DNA of 64,000 nt from contig NZ_JARBAX010000001.1 of NCBI RefSeq assembly GCF_028807635.1, positions 4,761,501 to 4,825,500 of the forward strand, in the 5' to 3' direction. Below are positions 19,220 through 30,698 of the stretch, piece after piece (position 1 is the stretch's first letter; each line of letters starts with the position of its first letter). The stretch comes from Streptomyces spiramyceticus. GTDB taxonomy: Bacteria; Actinomycetota; Actinomycetes; Streptomycetales; Streptomycetaceae. A model generated the notes under the pieces. It was not told where the DNA came from and ran no database searches. It saw only the letters and a program-made list of their open reading frames with translations. The position numbers and the translations under genes were made by a program.

Positions 19220-19225
19220 TAGCGT
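19220..19225 (+). promoter_or_regulatory. -10 element TAGCGT, leaderless thioesterase transcript
   Basis: TAGCGT matches the Streptomyces TAGNNT -10 pattern and lies seven bases before the ATG at 19233, which has no ribosome site. A leaderless mRNA is likely. Confidence 0.45.
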
Positions 19226-19232
19226 GCCTGCC

Positions 19233-20105
19233 ATGGCAACGGCAACACAGGCATCCATCGGAGACAGCGAATTCGACCGCGACACCGCGGTCTCCTTGCG
19301 TGGAGCGGGCGACACGGGCGACACGGGCGACGCGCGTGTCTATGACGCGGAGCTCTCCGCGGGCTGGACGATCTTCCACGCCGTCAACGGCGGCTACCTC
19401 CTCGCCCTCCTCGGCCGCGCACTCGGCGACGCGCTGCCGCACCCCGACCCGTTCACGGTCTCGGCGCATTACCTGACGTCGTCCGTGCCGGGCAAGGCAG
19501 TCATCCGCACCCAGGTCGTCCGCACCGGACGCACGCTCTCCACCGGCCAGGCCTCCCTCTTCCAGTACGCCGAGGACGGCACCGAGGTCGAGCGGATCCG
19601 CGTACTCGCCTCGTACGGCGACCTGGACAGCCTGTCCGACGACGTCCGTACGACCGCCACTCCGCCGGCCATGCCGCCGTACGCAGACTGCCTCGGCTCG
19701 GACGCCGGGCCCGTCGCCATCCCGGGCGGGGCGCCGATCACCGAGCGGCTCGGCATCCGGCTCGATCCGGCCACCGTCGGCTGGGCCGTCGGGGCGCCGT
19801 CCGGCAAGGGCGAGATGCGCGGCTGGTTCGGCCTTGCGGACGGGCGCGACGCCGACCCGCTGTCGCTGCTGCTGACGGTCGACGCGCTGCCGCCGACCTC
19901 GTTCGAGATCGGCCTGGAGGGCTGGACGCCGACCGTCGAACTCACCACCCACATCCGCTGCCGCCCCGCCCCCGGACCGCTGCGCGTCTCCATCACCACC
20001 CGCAACCTCGCGGGCGGCTTCCTGGAGGAGGACGCGGAGGTCTGGGACAGCGCGGACCGCCTCGTGGCGCAGTCGCGGCAGCTGGCACGGGCGCCGCGCG
20101 ACTGA
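19233..20105 (+). CDS. Acyl-CoA thioesterase, double hot-dog family
   Basis: A 290-residue thioesterase that probably hydrolyses acyl-CoA esters. The N-terminal hot-dog half contains GWTIFHAVNGGYLLALLGRAL and DPFTVSAHYLTSSVPGKAVI. The second half has SFEIGLEGWTPTVELTTHIRC and a C-terminal EVWDSADRLVAQSRQLA, as in TesB-type tandem domains. A nine-base duplication at 19311-19328 creates a GDTGDTGD stretch near residue 27. The ATG at 19233 is preferred over a GTG nine bases upstream because of the -10 position. It is followed by remnants of a regulator gene. Confidence 0.85.
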   Translation: MATATQASIGDSEFDRDTAVSLRGAGDTGDTGDARVYDAELSAGWTIFHAVNGGYLLALLGRALGDALPHPDPFTVSAHYLTSSVPGKAVIRTQVVRTGRTLSTGQASLFQYAEDGTEVERIRVLASYGDLDSLSDDVRTTATPPAMPPYADCLGSDAGPVAIPGGAPITERLGIRLDPATVGWAVGAPSGKGEMRGWFGLADGRDADPLSLLLTVDALPPTSFEIGLEGWTPTVELTTHIRCRPAPGPLRVSITTRNLAGGFLEEDAEVWDSADRLVAQSRQLARAPRD

Positions 20106-20200
20106 GTTCCGCCGCTGTGACATCGAGGTGCTGTCGGCGTCCGGCGTACCTGTGTACGCGGAACGCGGGCGGCACGGCGGGATCTCGCTGCTCCCCGAAC
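20104..20200 (+). pseudogene. Remnant of a YafY/WYL-type HTH regulator gene
   Basis: A short stretch encodes RRCDIEVLSASGVPVYAERG followed by RHGGISLLPE, which closely matches the end of the helix-turn-helix domain of YafY/DeoR-like WYL regulators. There is no start upstream: the frame runs straight out of the thioesterase stop region. After residue PE the similarity ends, although the frame stays open to 20334. No WYL domain follows. It is best read as a decayed fragment left by deletion. Confidence 0.6.
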
Positions 20201-20274
20201 CGCACCAGCCCGCCGCGGAGTTGACCATTCGGCGCGTCATCGTCGACCCGGTGCGGGGGTACGCGGGAGCGGAC

Positions 20275-20901
20275 TCAGTCCAGCCAGTGACGGCGGCCGA
20301 GACTGACCAGGCGCAGCTGACGGCGGGCGAGTGAGGCGGCGGCCTCGATGCGCTCCTCGCCGTACGGCTCGGCCTCCAGGAAGGCGGACGCCGTCATCAC
20401 CATGTGGTCGACGTAGACATGCGCGAGCATCCGCAGATCGTCCTCGCTCCAGCCTGCGGACTCGGGCTGGGTGGCGAGCCAGGCCGCCACCTCGTCGGCG
20501 AACAGGCGCAGTTGCTCGCCAATCGCGGCCCGCACCGGCTCCACGCCCCCATGGCGTTCGCGGGCGATGAATCGGACATGGGCGGGGTACGCGTGGACGT
20601 GGCGCGCGATGAGGCCGACGGTGCTGTCGATGCGTTCCGCGCTGCCGCCGGTCGCGGCGAGAGTCGCGCGGATCACCGCGTGCAGGCTGCCCAGGGCCTC
20701 GTCGACGAGTGCGACGCCGAGGTCGGCCGTGTCCCGGAAGTGCCGGTAGAACGCGGTGGGGGCGACGCCGACGGCGCGGGTCACCTCGCGCAGGCCGAGA
20801 CTGCTCAGGCTCTGGTGCTCCAGCAGTACGAGCGCCGCGTCCATGAGGGACTGACGGGTCTTCTGCTTCTGGGCCTGGCGGATGCCGACGCTGTGACTCA
20901 T
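20275..20901 (-). CDS. TetR family repressor, FabR/DesT-like
   Basis: A 208-residue regulator with an N-terminal HTH: QKQKTRQSLMDAAL, then LREVTRAVGVAPTAFYRHFRD. This HTH is strikingly like that of FabR and DesT, repressors of unsaturated fatty acid genes that sense acyl-CoA or acyl-ACP. The C-terminal ligand domain is also of comparable length, and the protein ends RLVSLGRRHWLD. The intergenic region to the divergent small gene contains an inverted repeat of GT-AACA type, resembling the half sites known for DesT. Control of membrane lipid genes is therefore plausible, but no desaturase gene is next to it. Confidence 0.85.
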   Translation of the reverse strand: MSHSVGIRQAQKQKTRQSLMDAALVLLEHQSLSSLGLREVTRAVGVAPTAFYRHFRDTADLGVALVDEALGSLHAVIRATLAATGGSAERIDSTVGLIARHVHAYPAHVRFIARERHGGVEPVRAAIGEQLRLFADEVAAWLATQPESAGWSEDDLRMLAHVYVDHMVMTASAFLEAEPYGEERIEAAASLARRQLRLVSLGRRHWLD

Positions 20902-20909
20902 GACATTCA

Positions 20910-20932
20910 GTAAACAACCGTTCTCTGTTGAC
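20910..20932. promoter_or_regulatory. Candidate TetR operator
   Basis: GTAAACA and TGTTGAC form an inverted repeat with one mismatch and a 9-base spacer, just upstream of the tetR ATG. A further GTGAACA half site lies at 20956-20962. They resemble DesT/FabR half sites and could serve both divergent genes. Confidence 0.5.
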
Positions 20933-20987
20933 GGGAACCCTAGACTGGGAAGTCAGTGAACAGTCGTACTCCCAGGAGGGATTGCAC

Positions 20988-21152
20988 GTGTTCGTTCTTG
21001 TAGCGGCTCTGCTGATGCTGGGGGTCCTGCTGGGCTCGGTGGCTCACGCGCCGCTTCCGGTCACCCTCGTCGGCGCCGCGCTCATCGGCAGCTGGCTGCT
21101 CGTCTTCGCCGCCCGTGAGCGCCACTCGCGCCGGTCCACCCGAAGGAGCTGA
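20988..21152 (+). CDS. Small two-helix membrane protein
   Basis: A 54-residue protein starting at GTG with AGGAGG upstream. Two hydrophobic helices (FVLVAALLMLGVLLGSVA and LPVTLVGAALIGSWLLVFAA) are followed by a basic tail, RERHSRRSTRRS. It is divergent from the TetR-type repressor and probably controlled by it. It matches no family that I can name; related genomes carry hypothetical proteins here. Confidence 0.75.
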   Translation: MFVLVAALLMLGVLLGSVAHAPLPVTLVGAALIGSWLLVFAARERHSRRSTRRS

Positions 21153-21159
21153 ACGCGCC

Positions 21160-21492
21160 ATGCGCACCATGAACCCGATGCACACCACGAACCCCATGAG
21201 CACCATGGAATTGAGCACCGTGGAACTGACCGCATCCGCACGCGGCCGGACCGGGGCGCGGGACGCCGACGGCATGGCCGTCGCCTCGTTCGTGCTCGGC
21301 CTTGTCGGGCTGCTCGTGCTGAACATCTTCCTCGGCCCCGTCGCCATCGTCCTGGCGTCCATGGCCCTGTGGCGCGGCACGGAACGCCGGGGCCGGGCGC
21401 TGCTCGGACTCGGGCTCGGAGTGGCCGACCTGGCCGTTCTGGCCGCGCTCGTATCCGCGGACAACACCGTGTCCTGGACCTTCGGGGGCTGA
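21160..21492 (+). CDS. DUF4190-type small membrane protein
   Basis: A 110-residue protein with GAAGGAG before the ATG at 21160, seven bases after the previous gene. The Met/Thr-rich N-terminus ([18 protein letters not shown]) is followed by [20 protein letters not shown] and a second helix with [20 protein letters not shown]. The [12 protein letters not shown] pattern is typical of DUF4190 membrane proteins. Likely cotranscribed with the preceding small membrane gene. Function unknown. Confidence 0.75.
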   Translation: MRTMNPMHTTNPMSTMELSTVELTASARGRTGARDADGMAVASFVLGLVGLLVLNIFLGPVAIVLASMALWRGTERRGRALLGLGLGVADLAVLAALVSADNTVSWTFGG

Positions 21493-21553
21493 GCGGACGC
21501 CCGGTACAGGGGCGGGGGGCAAGGGCGGGGCAGGGGGGCGCCCAACGGGCTCG

Positions 21554-21559
21554 TAGAAT
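21554..21559 (+). promoter_or_regulatory. -10 element TAGAAT before the cysteine desulfurase gene
   Basis: TAGAAT lies ten bases before the ATG at 21570, which lacks a ribosome site. It fits TAGNNT and suggests a leaderless transcript. Confidence 0.45.
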
Positions 21560-21569
21560 CGAATCCACC

Positions 21570-22739
21570 ATGGCTTACCTCGACCACGCCGCGACCACGC
21601 CGATGCTTCCCGAGGCGGTCGAGGCTATGACGGCCCAGCTCGCCGTAACCGGGAACGCCTCGTCCCTGCACGCCGCCGGCCGACGGGCCCGGCGTACCGT
21701 CGAGGAGGCCCGCGAGACATTCGCCGAGTCCATCGGCGCCCGGCCCAGCGAGGTGGTCTTCACCTCCGGCGGCACCGAGGCCGACAACCTCGCCGTCAAG
21801 GGCCTCTACTGGTCCCGCCGCGACGCCGACCCCCGCAGAACCCGCATCCTGGTGAGCCCGGTGGAACACCACGCGGTGCTCGACGTCGTCCACTGGCTGG
21901 GCGAACACGAGGGCGCGAACGTCGAATACCTGCCCGTCGACGCGTACGGCCGGATCCACCCCGGCGCGCTGCGCGAGGCCATCGAGCGCGATCCGTCCGA
22001 CGTGGCCCTGGCGACCGTGATGTGGGCCAACAACGAGATCGGCACCGTCATGCCGGTCCGCGAACTGGCCGACGTGGCAAACGAGTTCGGCGTACCGCTG
22101 CACGCCGACGCGGTACAGGCCTTCGGCCAGCTCGAAGTCGACTTCGCCGCCTCCGGGCTGGCCGCGATGACCGTGTCGAGCCACAAGATCGGCGGGCCCT
22201 ACGGCATCGGCGCCCTGCTGCTCGGCCGCGACTGCACCCCTGTACCCGTGCTGCACGGCGGCGGCCAGGAGCGGCACGTGCGCTCCGGCACCCTCGACGT
22301 ACCCGCCGTCGCCGCCTTCGCGGTCGCGGGCCGGCTGGCGGCCGAGCGGCGCGAGCGGTTCGCCCGCGAGATCGGCGCCCTGCGCGACGACCTGGTGGCG
22401 GCCGTACGCGCCGCCGACCCCACGGCGATCCTCGGTGGCGACCCGTCCCCGGCCGGCCGCCTGCCCGCCAACGCCCACTTCACCTTCCCGGGCTGCGAGG
22501 GCGACTCGCTGCTCCTGCTGCTCGACGCGCAGGGCATCGAATGCTCCACCGGGTCCGCCTGTACGGCCGGAGTGGCGCAGCCCAGCCACGTCCTGCTGGC
22601 CACCGGAACCGACCCGGACCTGGCCCGCGGCACCCTGCGCTTCTCGCTCGGCCATACGTCGACCGCGGAGGACGTGGCGGCGGTGGCCGAGGCGATCGGG
22701 CCTGCGGTCGAGCGGGCGCGGTCGGCCGGACTCGTCTGA
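21570..22739 (+). CDS. Cysteine desulfurase, NifS/IscS family
   Basis: A 389-residue PLP enzyme that removes sulfur from cysteine as a persulfide. It begins [12 protein letters not shown], has the PLP lysine in [10 protein letters not shown] (Lys206) and the catalytic cysteine in [11 protein letters not shown] (Cys331 by position, with Cys325 nearby). [13 protein letters not shown] binds PLP phosphate. It is encoded about 0.8 kb from mnmA on the same strand and is the probable sulfur donor for 2-thiouridine formation in tRNA. Its 3' end runs into an 18-bp tandem repeat shared with the downstream intergenic region. Confidence 0.93.
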   Translation: MAYLDHAATTPMLPEAVEAMTAQLAVTGNASSLHAAGRRARRTVEEARETFAESIGARPSEVVFTSGGTEADNLAVKGLYWSRRDADPRRTRILVSPVEHHAVLDVVHWLGEHEGANVEYLPVDAYGRIHPGALREAIERDPSDVALATVMWANNEIGTVMPVRELADVANEFGVPLHADAVQAFGQLEVDFAASGLAAMTVSSHKIGGPYGIGALLLGRDCTPVPVLHGGGQERHVRSGTLDVPAVAAFAVAGRLAAERRERFAREIGALRDDLVAAVRAADPTAILGGDPSPAGRLPANAHFTFPGCEGDSLLLLLDAQGIECSTGSACTAGVAQPSHVLLATGTDPDLARGTLRFSLGHTSTAEDVAAVAEAIGPAVERARSAGLV

Positions 22740-22781
22740 CGGTCCGGACTCGTCTGACGGTCCGGGGGCTTCTGACGATCC
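22728..22781. repeat. 18-bp tandem repeat at the end of the desulfurase gene
   Basis: Two identical 18-bp units (GGACTCGTCTGACGGTCC) and a third diverged one run from the last codons of the desulfurase gene into the gap before the convergent amidase gene. Confidence 0.75.
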
Positions 22782-22792
22782 GGGCGCCCGGT

Positions 22793-22864
22793 TACGCGTT
22801 GGCTTACGGCTACGCGTTGGCGTACGGCTATGCCTTGGTGTCCGGTTGCGCCTTGGTGTCCGGC
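22793..22864. repeat. 18-bp tandem repeat at the end of the amidase gene
   Basis: Four 18-bp units (TACGCGTTGGCTTACGGC and diverged copies) cover the 3' end of the amidase gene on the minus strand. The last two units encode the C-terminal [11 protein letters not shown] repeat, and the amidase stop codon lies within the array. Confidence 0.75.
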
Positions 22865-23520
22865 CTCGCCAGCTCTTCCCGTACGAGCGTGAGATAGCGG
22901 GGCCAGTCCCAGTGCGGCCCGGGGTCGGTGTGGTCGGTGCCTGGCACTTCGACGTGGCCGATGATGTGCTCCCGGTCGGCCGGTATCCCGTACCGCCGGC
23001 AGATCCCGGCCGCGAGGCGGGCCGACGACCGGTACATCACGCCGGTGAAGGACTGCGGCCGGTCGACAAAGCCCTCGTGCTCGATGCCGACGCTCCGCTC
23101 GTTGTACGAACGGCTCCCGGCGTGGAAGGCGACGTCGAGCTCCCGCGCCATCTGCGTGATGTGCCCGTCGCTTCCGCGTATCACGTAATGCGCGGCGGCC
23201 GCGTGCAACGGGTCCTTGAAGACCTTGATGGCCGAGGCGAAACTGCCCTGGGTCACGTGAATCACGATGCGGTCGATGGAGTAGTCGTCCGGCCGGTCGG
23301 CGGTCCGCAGATTCGCCGCCGATGCGGCCACCCACTGCGCACCCGTGTGATCCACATCGCCTTCCGTGCGCTGCTTGTCGACGCCCGGTACGCGCCACCA
23401 CAGCCGGGACAACTCGTCCCCGAATGCGGCGGCGGCCCCGCCCACGACGGCCGCCCCACCCCCGATGAGCAGCGCGCGTCTGCTCACGGTCCCCGTTCCT
23501 GCCGCCTTCTTCTGCTCCAT
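22828..23520 (-). CDS. N-acetylmuramoyl-L-alanine amidase, Tat-exported
   Basis: A 230-residue Amidase_2/PGRP-type peptidoglycan hydrolase that cuts the bond between muramic acid and L-alanine outside the cell. The N-terminus ([20 protein letters not shown]) is a twin-arginine signal. The catalytic domain has [13 protein letters not shown] with the first zinc histidine, then [24 protein letters not shown] and [19 protein letters not shown] with further metal ligands. The ATG at 23520 has AGAGG upstream. The C-terminus is a PDTKA repeat encoded by an 18-bp tandem repeat. It is divergent from mnmA. A role in cell-wall turnover is inferred. Confidence 0.9.
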   Translation of the reverse strand: MEQKKAAGTGTVSRRALLIGGGAAVVGGAAAAFGDELSRLWWRVPGVDKQRTEGDVDHTGAQWVAASAANLRTADRPDDYSIDRIVIHVTQGSFASAIKVFKDPLHAAAAHYVIRGSDGHITQMARELDVAFHAGSRSYNERSVGIEHEGFVDRPQSFTGVMYRSSARLAAGICRRYGIPADREHIIGHVEVPGTDHTDPGPHWDWPRYLTLVREELARPDTKAQPDTKA

Positions 23521-23574
23521 GAGCCTCTTAACGCTTTCGGCCCTGTCGGTGGTTCCGTCTACCCTGGTGGAGCT

Positions 23575-24693
23575 ATGACTGAGACCCCGCGCCGCCTCCG
23601 TGTCCTCGCCGCCATGTCCGGCGGTGTCGACTCCGCCGTTGCCGCTGCCCGAGCCGCCGAGGCCGGGCACGACGTGACCGGTGTCCACCTCGCCCTGTCC
23701 GCGAACCCGCAGTCGTTCCGTACGGGCGCGCGGGGCTGCTGCACCATCGAGGACTCGCGCGACGCGCGCCGGGCCGCCGATGTCATCGGCATCCCCTTCT
23801 ACGTCTGGGATCTCGCCGAGCGCTTCCGCGAGGACGTCGTCGAGGACTTCATCGCGGAGTACGAGGCCGGGCGCACTCCGAACCCCTGCCTGCGCTGCAA
23901 CGAGAAGATCAAGTTCGCGGCGCTGCTGGACAAGGCGCTCGCGCTGGGCTTCGACGCGGTGTGCACCGGCCACTACGCGACGGTCGTGCTCAACGACGAC
24001 GGCACGCGTGAACTGCACCGCGCGTCCGACATGGCCAAGGACCAGTCGTACGTCCTCGGCGTCCTCGACGAGCGCCAGCTCGCGCACGCGATGTTCCCGC
24101 TGGGCGACACTCTGACGACCAAGGACGAGATCCGCGCGGAGGCCGAGCGGCGCGGCCTCGCGGTCGCGAAGAAGCCCGACAGCCACGACATCTGCTTCAT
24201 CGCGGACGGCGACACCCAGGGCTTCCTGGCCAACCGTCTCGGTACGGCGGAGGGCGACATCGTCGACGAGACGGGCGCCAAGCTCGGCACCCACGAGGGC
24301 GCGTTCGGCTTCACGATCGGCCAGCGCAAGGGCCTGCGCATCGGCCACCCGGCGCCCGACGGCAAGCCGCGCTACGTCCTGGACATCTCGCCGGTGAACA
24401 ACACGGTGACGGTGGGCCCGGTAGAGGCCCTGGACGTCACGGCGCTCACCGCGATCAAGCCCCGCTGGTGCGGAACGGCCCCGGAGGGCAGCGGCACGTA
24501 CACGGCGCAGCTGAGGGCGCACGGCGGCGAGACGGAGGTGACGGCGGAGCTGATCGACGGCACGCTGAACGTCGAATTCACCGAGCCGGTGCGCGGCGTC
24601 GCACCCGGCCAGGCGATCGTCCTGTACGACGGCACCCGCGTGGTCGGCTCAGCAACCATTGCCACGACGGCACGGACGGCGGCGCTGGCCTGA
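23575..24693 (+). CDS. mnmA: tRNA-specific 2-thiouridylase
   Basis: A 372-residue enzyme that adenylates U34 of Lys, Glu and Gln tRNAs and inserts sulfur. The PP-loop is SGGVDSA (residues about 16-22). The catalytic cysteines are Cys105 in [12 protein letters not shown] and Cys207 in SHDICFI. TGHYA and [10 protein letters not shown] are also family motifs. GGTGGAG lies before the ATG at 23575. The sulfur probably comes from the cysteine desulfurase encoded just upstream. A dispersed-repeat copy follows its stop codon. Confidence 0.96.
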   Translation: MTETPRRLRVLAAMSGGVDSAVAAARAAEAGHDVTGVHLALSANPQSFRTGARGCCTIEDSRDARRAADVIGIPFYVWDLAERFREDVVEDFIAEYEAGRTPNPCLRCNEKIKFAALLDKALALGFDAVCTGHYATVVLNDDGTRELHRASDMAKDQSYVLGVLDERQLAHAMFPLGDTLTTKDEIRAEAERRGLAVAKKPDSHDICFIADGDTQGFLANRLGTAEGDIVDETGAKLGTHEGAFGFTIGQRKGLRIGHPAPDGKPRYVLDISPVNNTVTVGPVEALDVTALTAIKPRWCGTAPEGSGTYTAQLRAHGGETEVTAELIDGTLNVEFTEPVRGVAPGQAIVLYDGTRVVGSATIATTARTAALA

Positions 24694-24707
24694 GCCAGTT
24701 CAGGGAA

Positions 24708-24749
24708 GAATGGGGTCTCCCCCGCCCGAACGAAGTTGAGAGCTTGGGG
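24708..24749 (+). repeat. Dispersed 42-bp repeat, copy A
   Basis: A 42-bp element containing GGGGTCTCCCCC (self-complementary, hairpin-forming) and GTTGAGAGCTTGGGG. It lies 15 bases after the mnmA stop. Copy C inside the LAL regulator gene matches it at 34 of 42 positions on the opposite strand. Copy B is shorter. Confidence 0.7.
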
Positions 24750-24784
24750 AAGGGCAGGGAAAGCGCCGCAGGCACCCGCCACCG

Positions 24785-25093
24785 TCACCCCGCGAAAAAC
24801 TCCTCCAGCACCGGCGCCAGCACGTGCGGTGCCACGTCGTGCACCTGCCCCGTGAGCGTCCGGTGCCGACCGCGCCGCACCGCCTGAGCCACACGCCGCG
24901 TAGCCTCCCGCATCGCCGACGGACTCGCCCCGCCGTCGACCACCGTCATGAAGAGCTCGGCGGCGCCCCCACGATCCCCCGCCGAGAGCAGGGCGGCGAG
25001 CTGCTCCGTACAGCGCGCCTTGGCGGCCAGGTCGCTCGCCCCGACCTCGACCTCGCGCTCGACCGCGTAGGGAGCGGTGTCGCGAGCGCACAT
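24785..25093 (-). pseudogene. Remnant of an alpha/beta hydrolase gene
   Basis: The frame encodes about 102 residues. EQLAALLSAGDRGGAAELFM and RHRTLTGQVHDVAPHVLAPV, followed by LEEFFAG, match two C-terminal segments of small alpha/beta-fold hydrolases. The last contains the catalytic-histidine region (usually GQTHD; here GQVHD). The N-terminal half with the nucleophile elbow and the stretch between the two segments are missing. It reads as a truncated, internally deleted remnant rather than a working enzyme. A small divergent protein cannot be excluded. Confidence 0.6.
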
Positions 25094-25140
25094 GCGTTAC
25101 GTTGGGTAGTCGTATCATTACGCAACGCCAAGGAGGCGTC

Positions 25141-25944
25141 ATGGAAGCCGGCCGGCTGGCGAAGAACCGCAAGAGCCTCGCGCACCGGGTGCGCTACGTC
25201 CTACGGCATCCGGGCCGGGTGCCCGCCTACGTACGCCGGGCGGGCCGCGACGCCTGGCTGCGCGCCAAGCACCGTGACCATGTCGCCTACTACAGGGCGG
25301 TCATGGCGTCGGACGCCGCCCGCAGCGCGGAGGCGGCCGTCGGCGGACGCCCCTCGCGGGAGCGCTGGAACGCCATCGGGCAGATGCAGTTCGACTACCT
25401 CGTCGGGCACGGGCTGCGGCCCCAGCACCGGATGCTGGAGATCGGCTGCGGCAACCTGCGCGCCGGACGGCTCTTCATCGACCATCTGGAACCCGGCCAC
25501 TACTACGGCATCGACATCTCGCCCGACATCCTGGTCGCCGCCAAGAAGACGCTCGTACAGTACGGACTCCAGGACAAGCTGCCGTACCTCACCATCACGG
25601 ACGACTTGACCTTCGACTTCCTGCCCGACGCGTACTTCGACGTCGTGCACGCGCACAGTGTCTTCTCGCACTCGCCGCTGCATGTCATCGAGGAGTGCTT
25701 CGCGCATGTGGGACGGGTGCTGGCGCCCGGCGGTCACTTCGACTTCACCTTCGACCGGACGGAAGGCGCCGAACACCACGTCCTGCGCGAGGACTTCTAC
25801 TACCGGACCGAGACCCTGACCGCACTCGCGGCCCGGTACGGCCTGCGAGGCGAGCTCATGGCGGACTGGGAGGCCCTGCCGCACGGCCAGTCCAAGATCC
25901 GCATCACGGCAGTGTCAGAGGTCGCCCGTACCGTTGGGGCATGA
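25141..25944 (+). CDS. Class I SAM-dependent methyltransferase
   Basis: A 267-residue methyltransferase with GGAGG six bases before the ATG. The N-terminal 70 residues are basic (NRKSLAHRVRYVLRHPGRVP). Motif I is MLEIGCGNLRAG (about residue 100), followed by YYGIDISPDIL (motif II region), FDVVHAHSVFSHSPL and the FDFTFDRTEGA strand. The substrate is unknown. It overlaps the start of the LOG gene (ATGA), so the two are coupled. The remnant of a hydrolase gene lies immediately upstream on the other strand. Confidence 0.85.
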   Translation: MEAGRLAKNRKSLAHRVRYVLRHPGRVPAYVRRAGRDAWLRAKHRDHVAYYRAVMASDAARSAEAAVGGRPSRERWNAIGQMQFDYLVGHGLRPQHRMLEIGCGNLRAGRLFIDHLEPGHYYGIDISPDILVAAKKTLVQYGLQDKLPYLTITDDLTFDFLPDAYFDVVHAHSVFSHSPLHVIEECFAHVGRVLAPGGHFDFTFDRTEGAEHHVLREDFYYRTETLTALAARYGLRGELMADWEALPHGQSKIRITAVSEVARTVGA

Positions 25945-26480
25945 ATATCTGCGTCTTCCTCTCCGCCGCCGAGCTCGACGAGCGCTACACCCGCCCCGCC
26001 CGCGAATTCGCCGAACTCATCGGCAAGGGCGGCCACACGCTGGTGTGGGGCGGGTCGGAAGCAGGCCTGATGAAGGTCGTCGCCGACGGCGTGAAGGATG
26101 CGGGCGGGCGGCTCGTCGGCGTCTCGGTGGAATTCCTGCACACCCTGGCGCGCGAGGACGCGGACGAGATGCTGATCGCCAGGGACCTCGCCGAGCGCAA
26201 GGCCATGCTGCTGGAGAGGTCCGACGCGATCGTCATCATGGTCGGCGGTACGGGCACGCTGGACGAGGCCACCGAAATACTGGAGCTCAAAAAGCACGGA
26301 CTGCACACCAAGCCGGTGGTGCTGCTCAACACGGCGGGCTTCTACGACGGCCTCAAGCAGCAGTTCCAGCGGATGGACAAGGAGGGCTTCCTGCCCGTCC
26401 CCCTCACCGACCTGGTCTTCTTCGCCGAGGACGGCGTCGCGGCACTGGCCTACCTTGAGGAGTCTGCCGGGGTGCGGTGA
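25941..26480 (+). CDS. LOG family protein (lysine decarboxylase-like Rossmann fold)
   Basis: A 179-residue protein of the LOG/TIGR00730 family. Plant and bacterial members release cytokinin-type bases from nucleoside 5'-monophosphates, and the physiological substrate in streptomycetes is unclear. The GGxGTxxE motif is present as GGTGTLDEATEI (near residues 101-112); the residue before it is Val rather than the common Pro. WGGSEAGLMKVVADG near residue 36 is the other nucleotide-binding segment. The ATG overlaps the methyltransferase stop. Confidence 0.85.
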   Translation: MNICVFLSAAELDERYTRPAREFAELIGKGGHTLVWGGSEAGLMKVVADGVKDAGGRLVGVSVEFLHTLAREDADEMLIARDLAERKAMLLERSDAIVIMVGGTGTLDEATEILELKKHGLHTKPVVLLNTAGFYDGLKQQFQRMDKEGFLPVPLTDLVFFAEDGVAALAYLEESAGVR

Positions 26481-26496
26481 TGCGAGCATGGGCCGT

Positions 26497-27182
26497 ATGG
26501 CTACACATGTGATCACCGGGGCAGGCTCCGGCATCGGCGCCGCTGTCGCCCGCCGTCTGCACGAGCGCGGCGACGACCTCGTCCTGATGGCCCGCGACGC
26601 GGGCCGCGCCAAGCAGCTCGCGGACGCCCTCCCCGGCGCCCGTACGCTCGTCGGCGACCTCGCCAATCCGGACCGGCTCTCCTGGGCCTTCTCGCACCAG
26701 CCGATGCCGGAGCGGGTGGACTCGCTGCTGCACATCGCGGGCGTCGTCGACCTCGGCCGCATCGGCGACCTCGGCACGAAGGCCTGGCACAGCCAGCTCA
26801 ACGTGAACCTGATCGCCCCGGCCGAGCTGACCCGGCTCTTCCTGCCCCAACTCCGCCTCGACAAGGGCCATGTGGTCTTCGTGAACTCGGGTGCCGGACT
26901 CCATGCGCATGCCGAATGGGGCCCGTACGCCGCCAGCAAGCACGGGCTCAAGGCCCTCGCCGACTCGCTGCGCGAGGAGGAGCACGGCAACGGCGTCCGC
27001 GTCACCTCCGTCTATCCGGGGCGGACGGCGAGCGCCATGCAGGAGAAGGTCCACGCGCAGGAGGGCAAGGACTACGACCCGTCGCGCTGGATCGACCCGG
27101 AGTCGGTCGCGACGACGATCCTCATGGCCATCGACCTGCCGCGCGACGCGGAGGTCAACGACCTCACAGTTCGGCCGGGCCG

Positions 27183-27186
<4 letters not shown>
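26497..27186 (+). CDS. Short-chain dehydrogenase/reductase
   Basis: A 229-residue SDR. The nucleotide-binding motif is TGAGSGIG (near residues 6-13) and the active site is SGAG followed by YAASKHG (Tyr and Lys of the YxxxK pair). The early arginine in ARRLHERGDDLVLMARD favours NADP(H). A P-G-R-T motif follows the active site. The start ATG at 26497 is chosen over one nine bases upstream. The stop overlaps the next gene (ATGA). The substrate is unknown. Confidence 0.88.
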
Positions 27187-30405
<3,219 letters not shown>

Positions 30406-30587
30406 GCGGGCCGCGAGGCGGGGACAGGGGCGGTGAGAGGGGGAAATGGCAGCCGGGGTTCACCCGTTCGGCGCATACCAGACCGATGCGGGTGCCCGGG
30501 TCGCATTCGGGCAAGAGCGGTAGACCGCTGCCCGCAGGAGCCTCCTGCGGCCTACTGTTGAGATGTGCGCCTGTCGTGCACGGCTGC

Positions 30588-30622
30588 CATGGGGTGTCCC
30601 CCTGCTCCTCAGGAGCTCGGGG
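30588..30622 (+). repeat. Dispersed repeat, copy B (short form)
   Basis: A 35-bp relative of copies A and C: ATGGGGTGTCCCCCTGCTC, then GGAGCTCGGGG. It lacks about seven central bases. It is in the leader of the GGDEF-EAL gene, about 75 bases before the ATG. Confidence 0.6.
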
Positions 30623-30698
30623 AAGGGATTTCAGTCGTGATGGCATGACAACGGGGCCATCGCGTGGCACGGGCACCGACGGCTGTGAGAGGGACGGA

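Noticed and set aside
20201..20334. Open frame continuing from the YafY remnant
   Set aside because: No similarity to any regulator beyond the HTH end; it runs into the 3' end of tetR on the other strand and is likely non-coding.
26916..27182. Extended open frame upstream of the MetE-like gene
   Set aside because: This is the shadow of the SDR gene in another frame; the ATG at 27183 overlaps the SDR stop and gives the family N-terminus.
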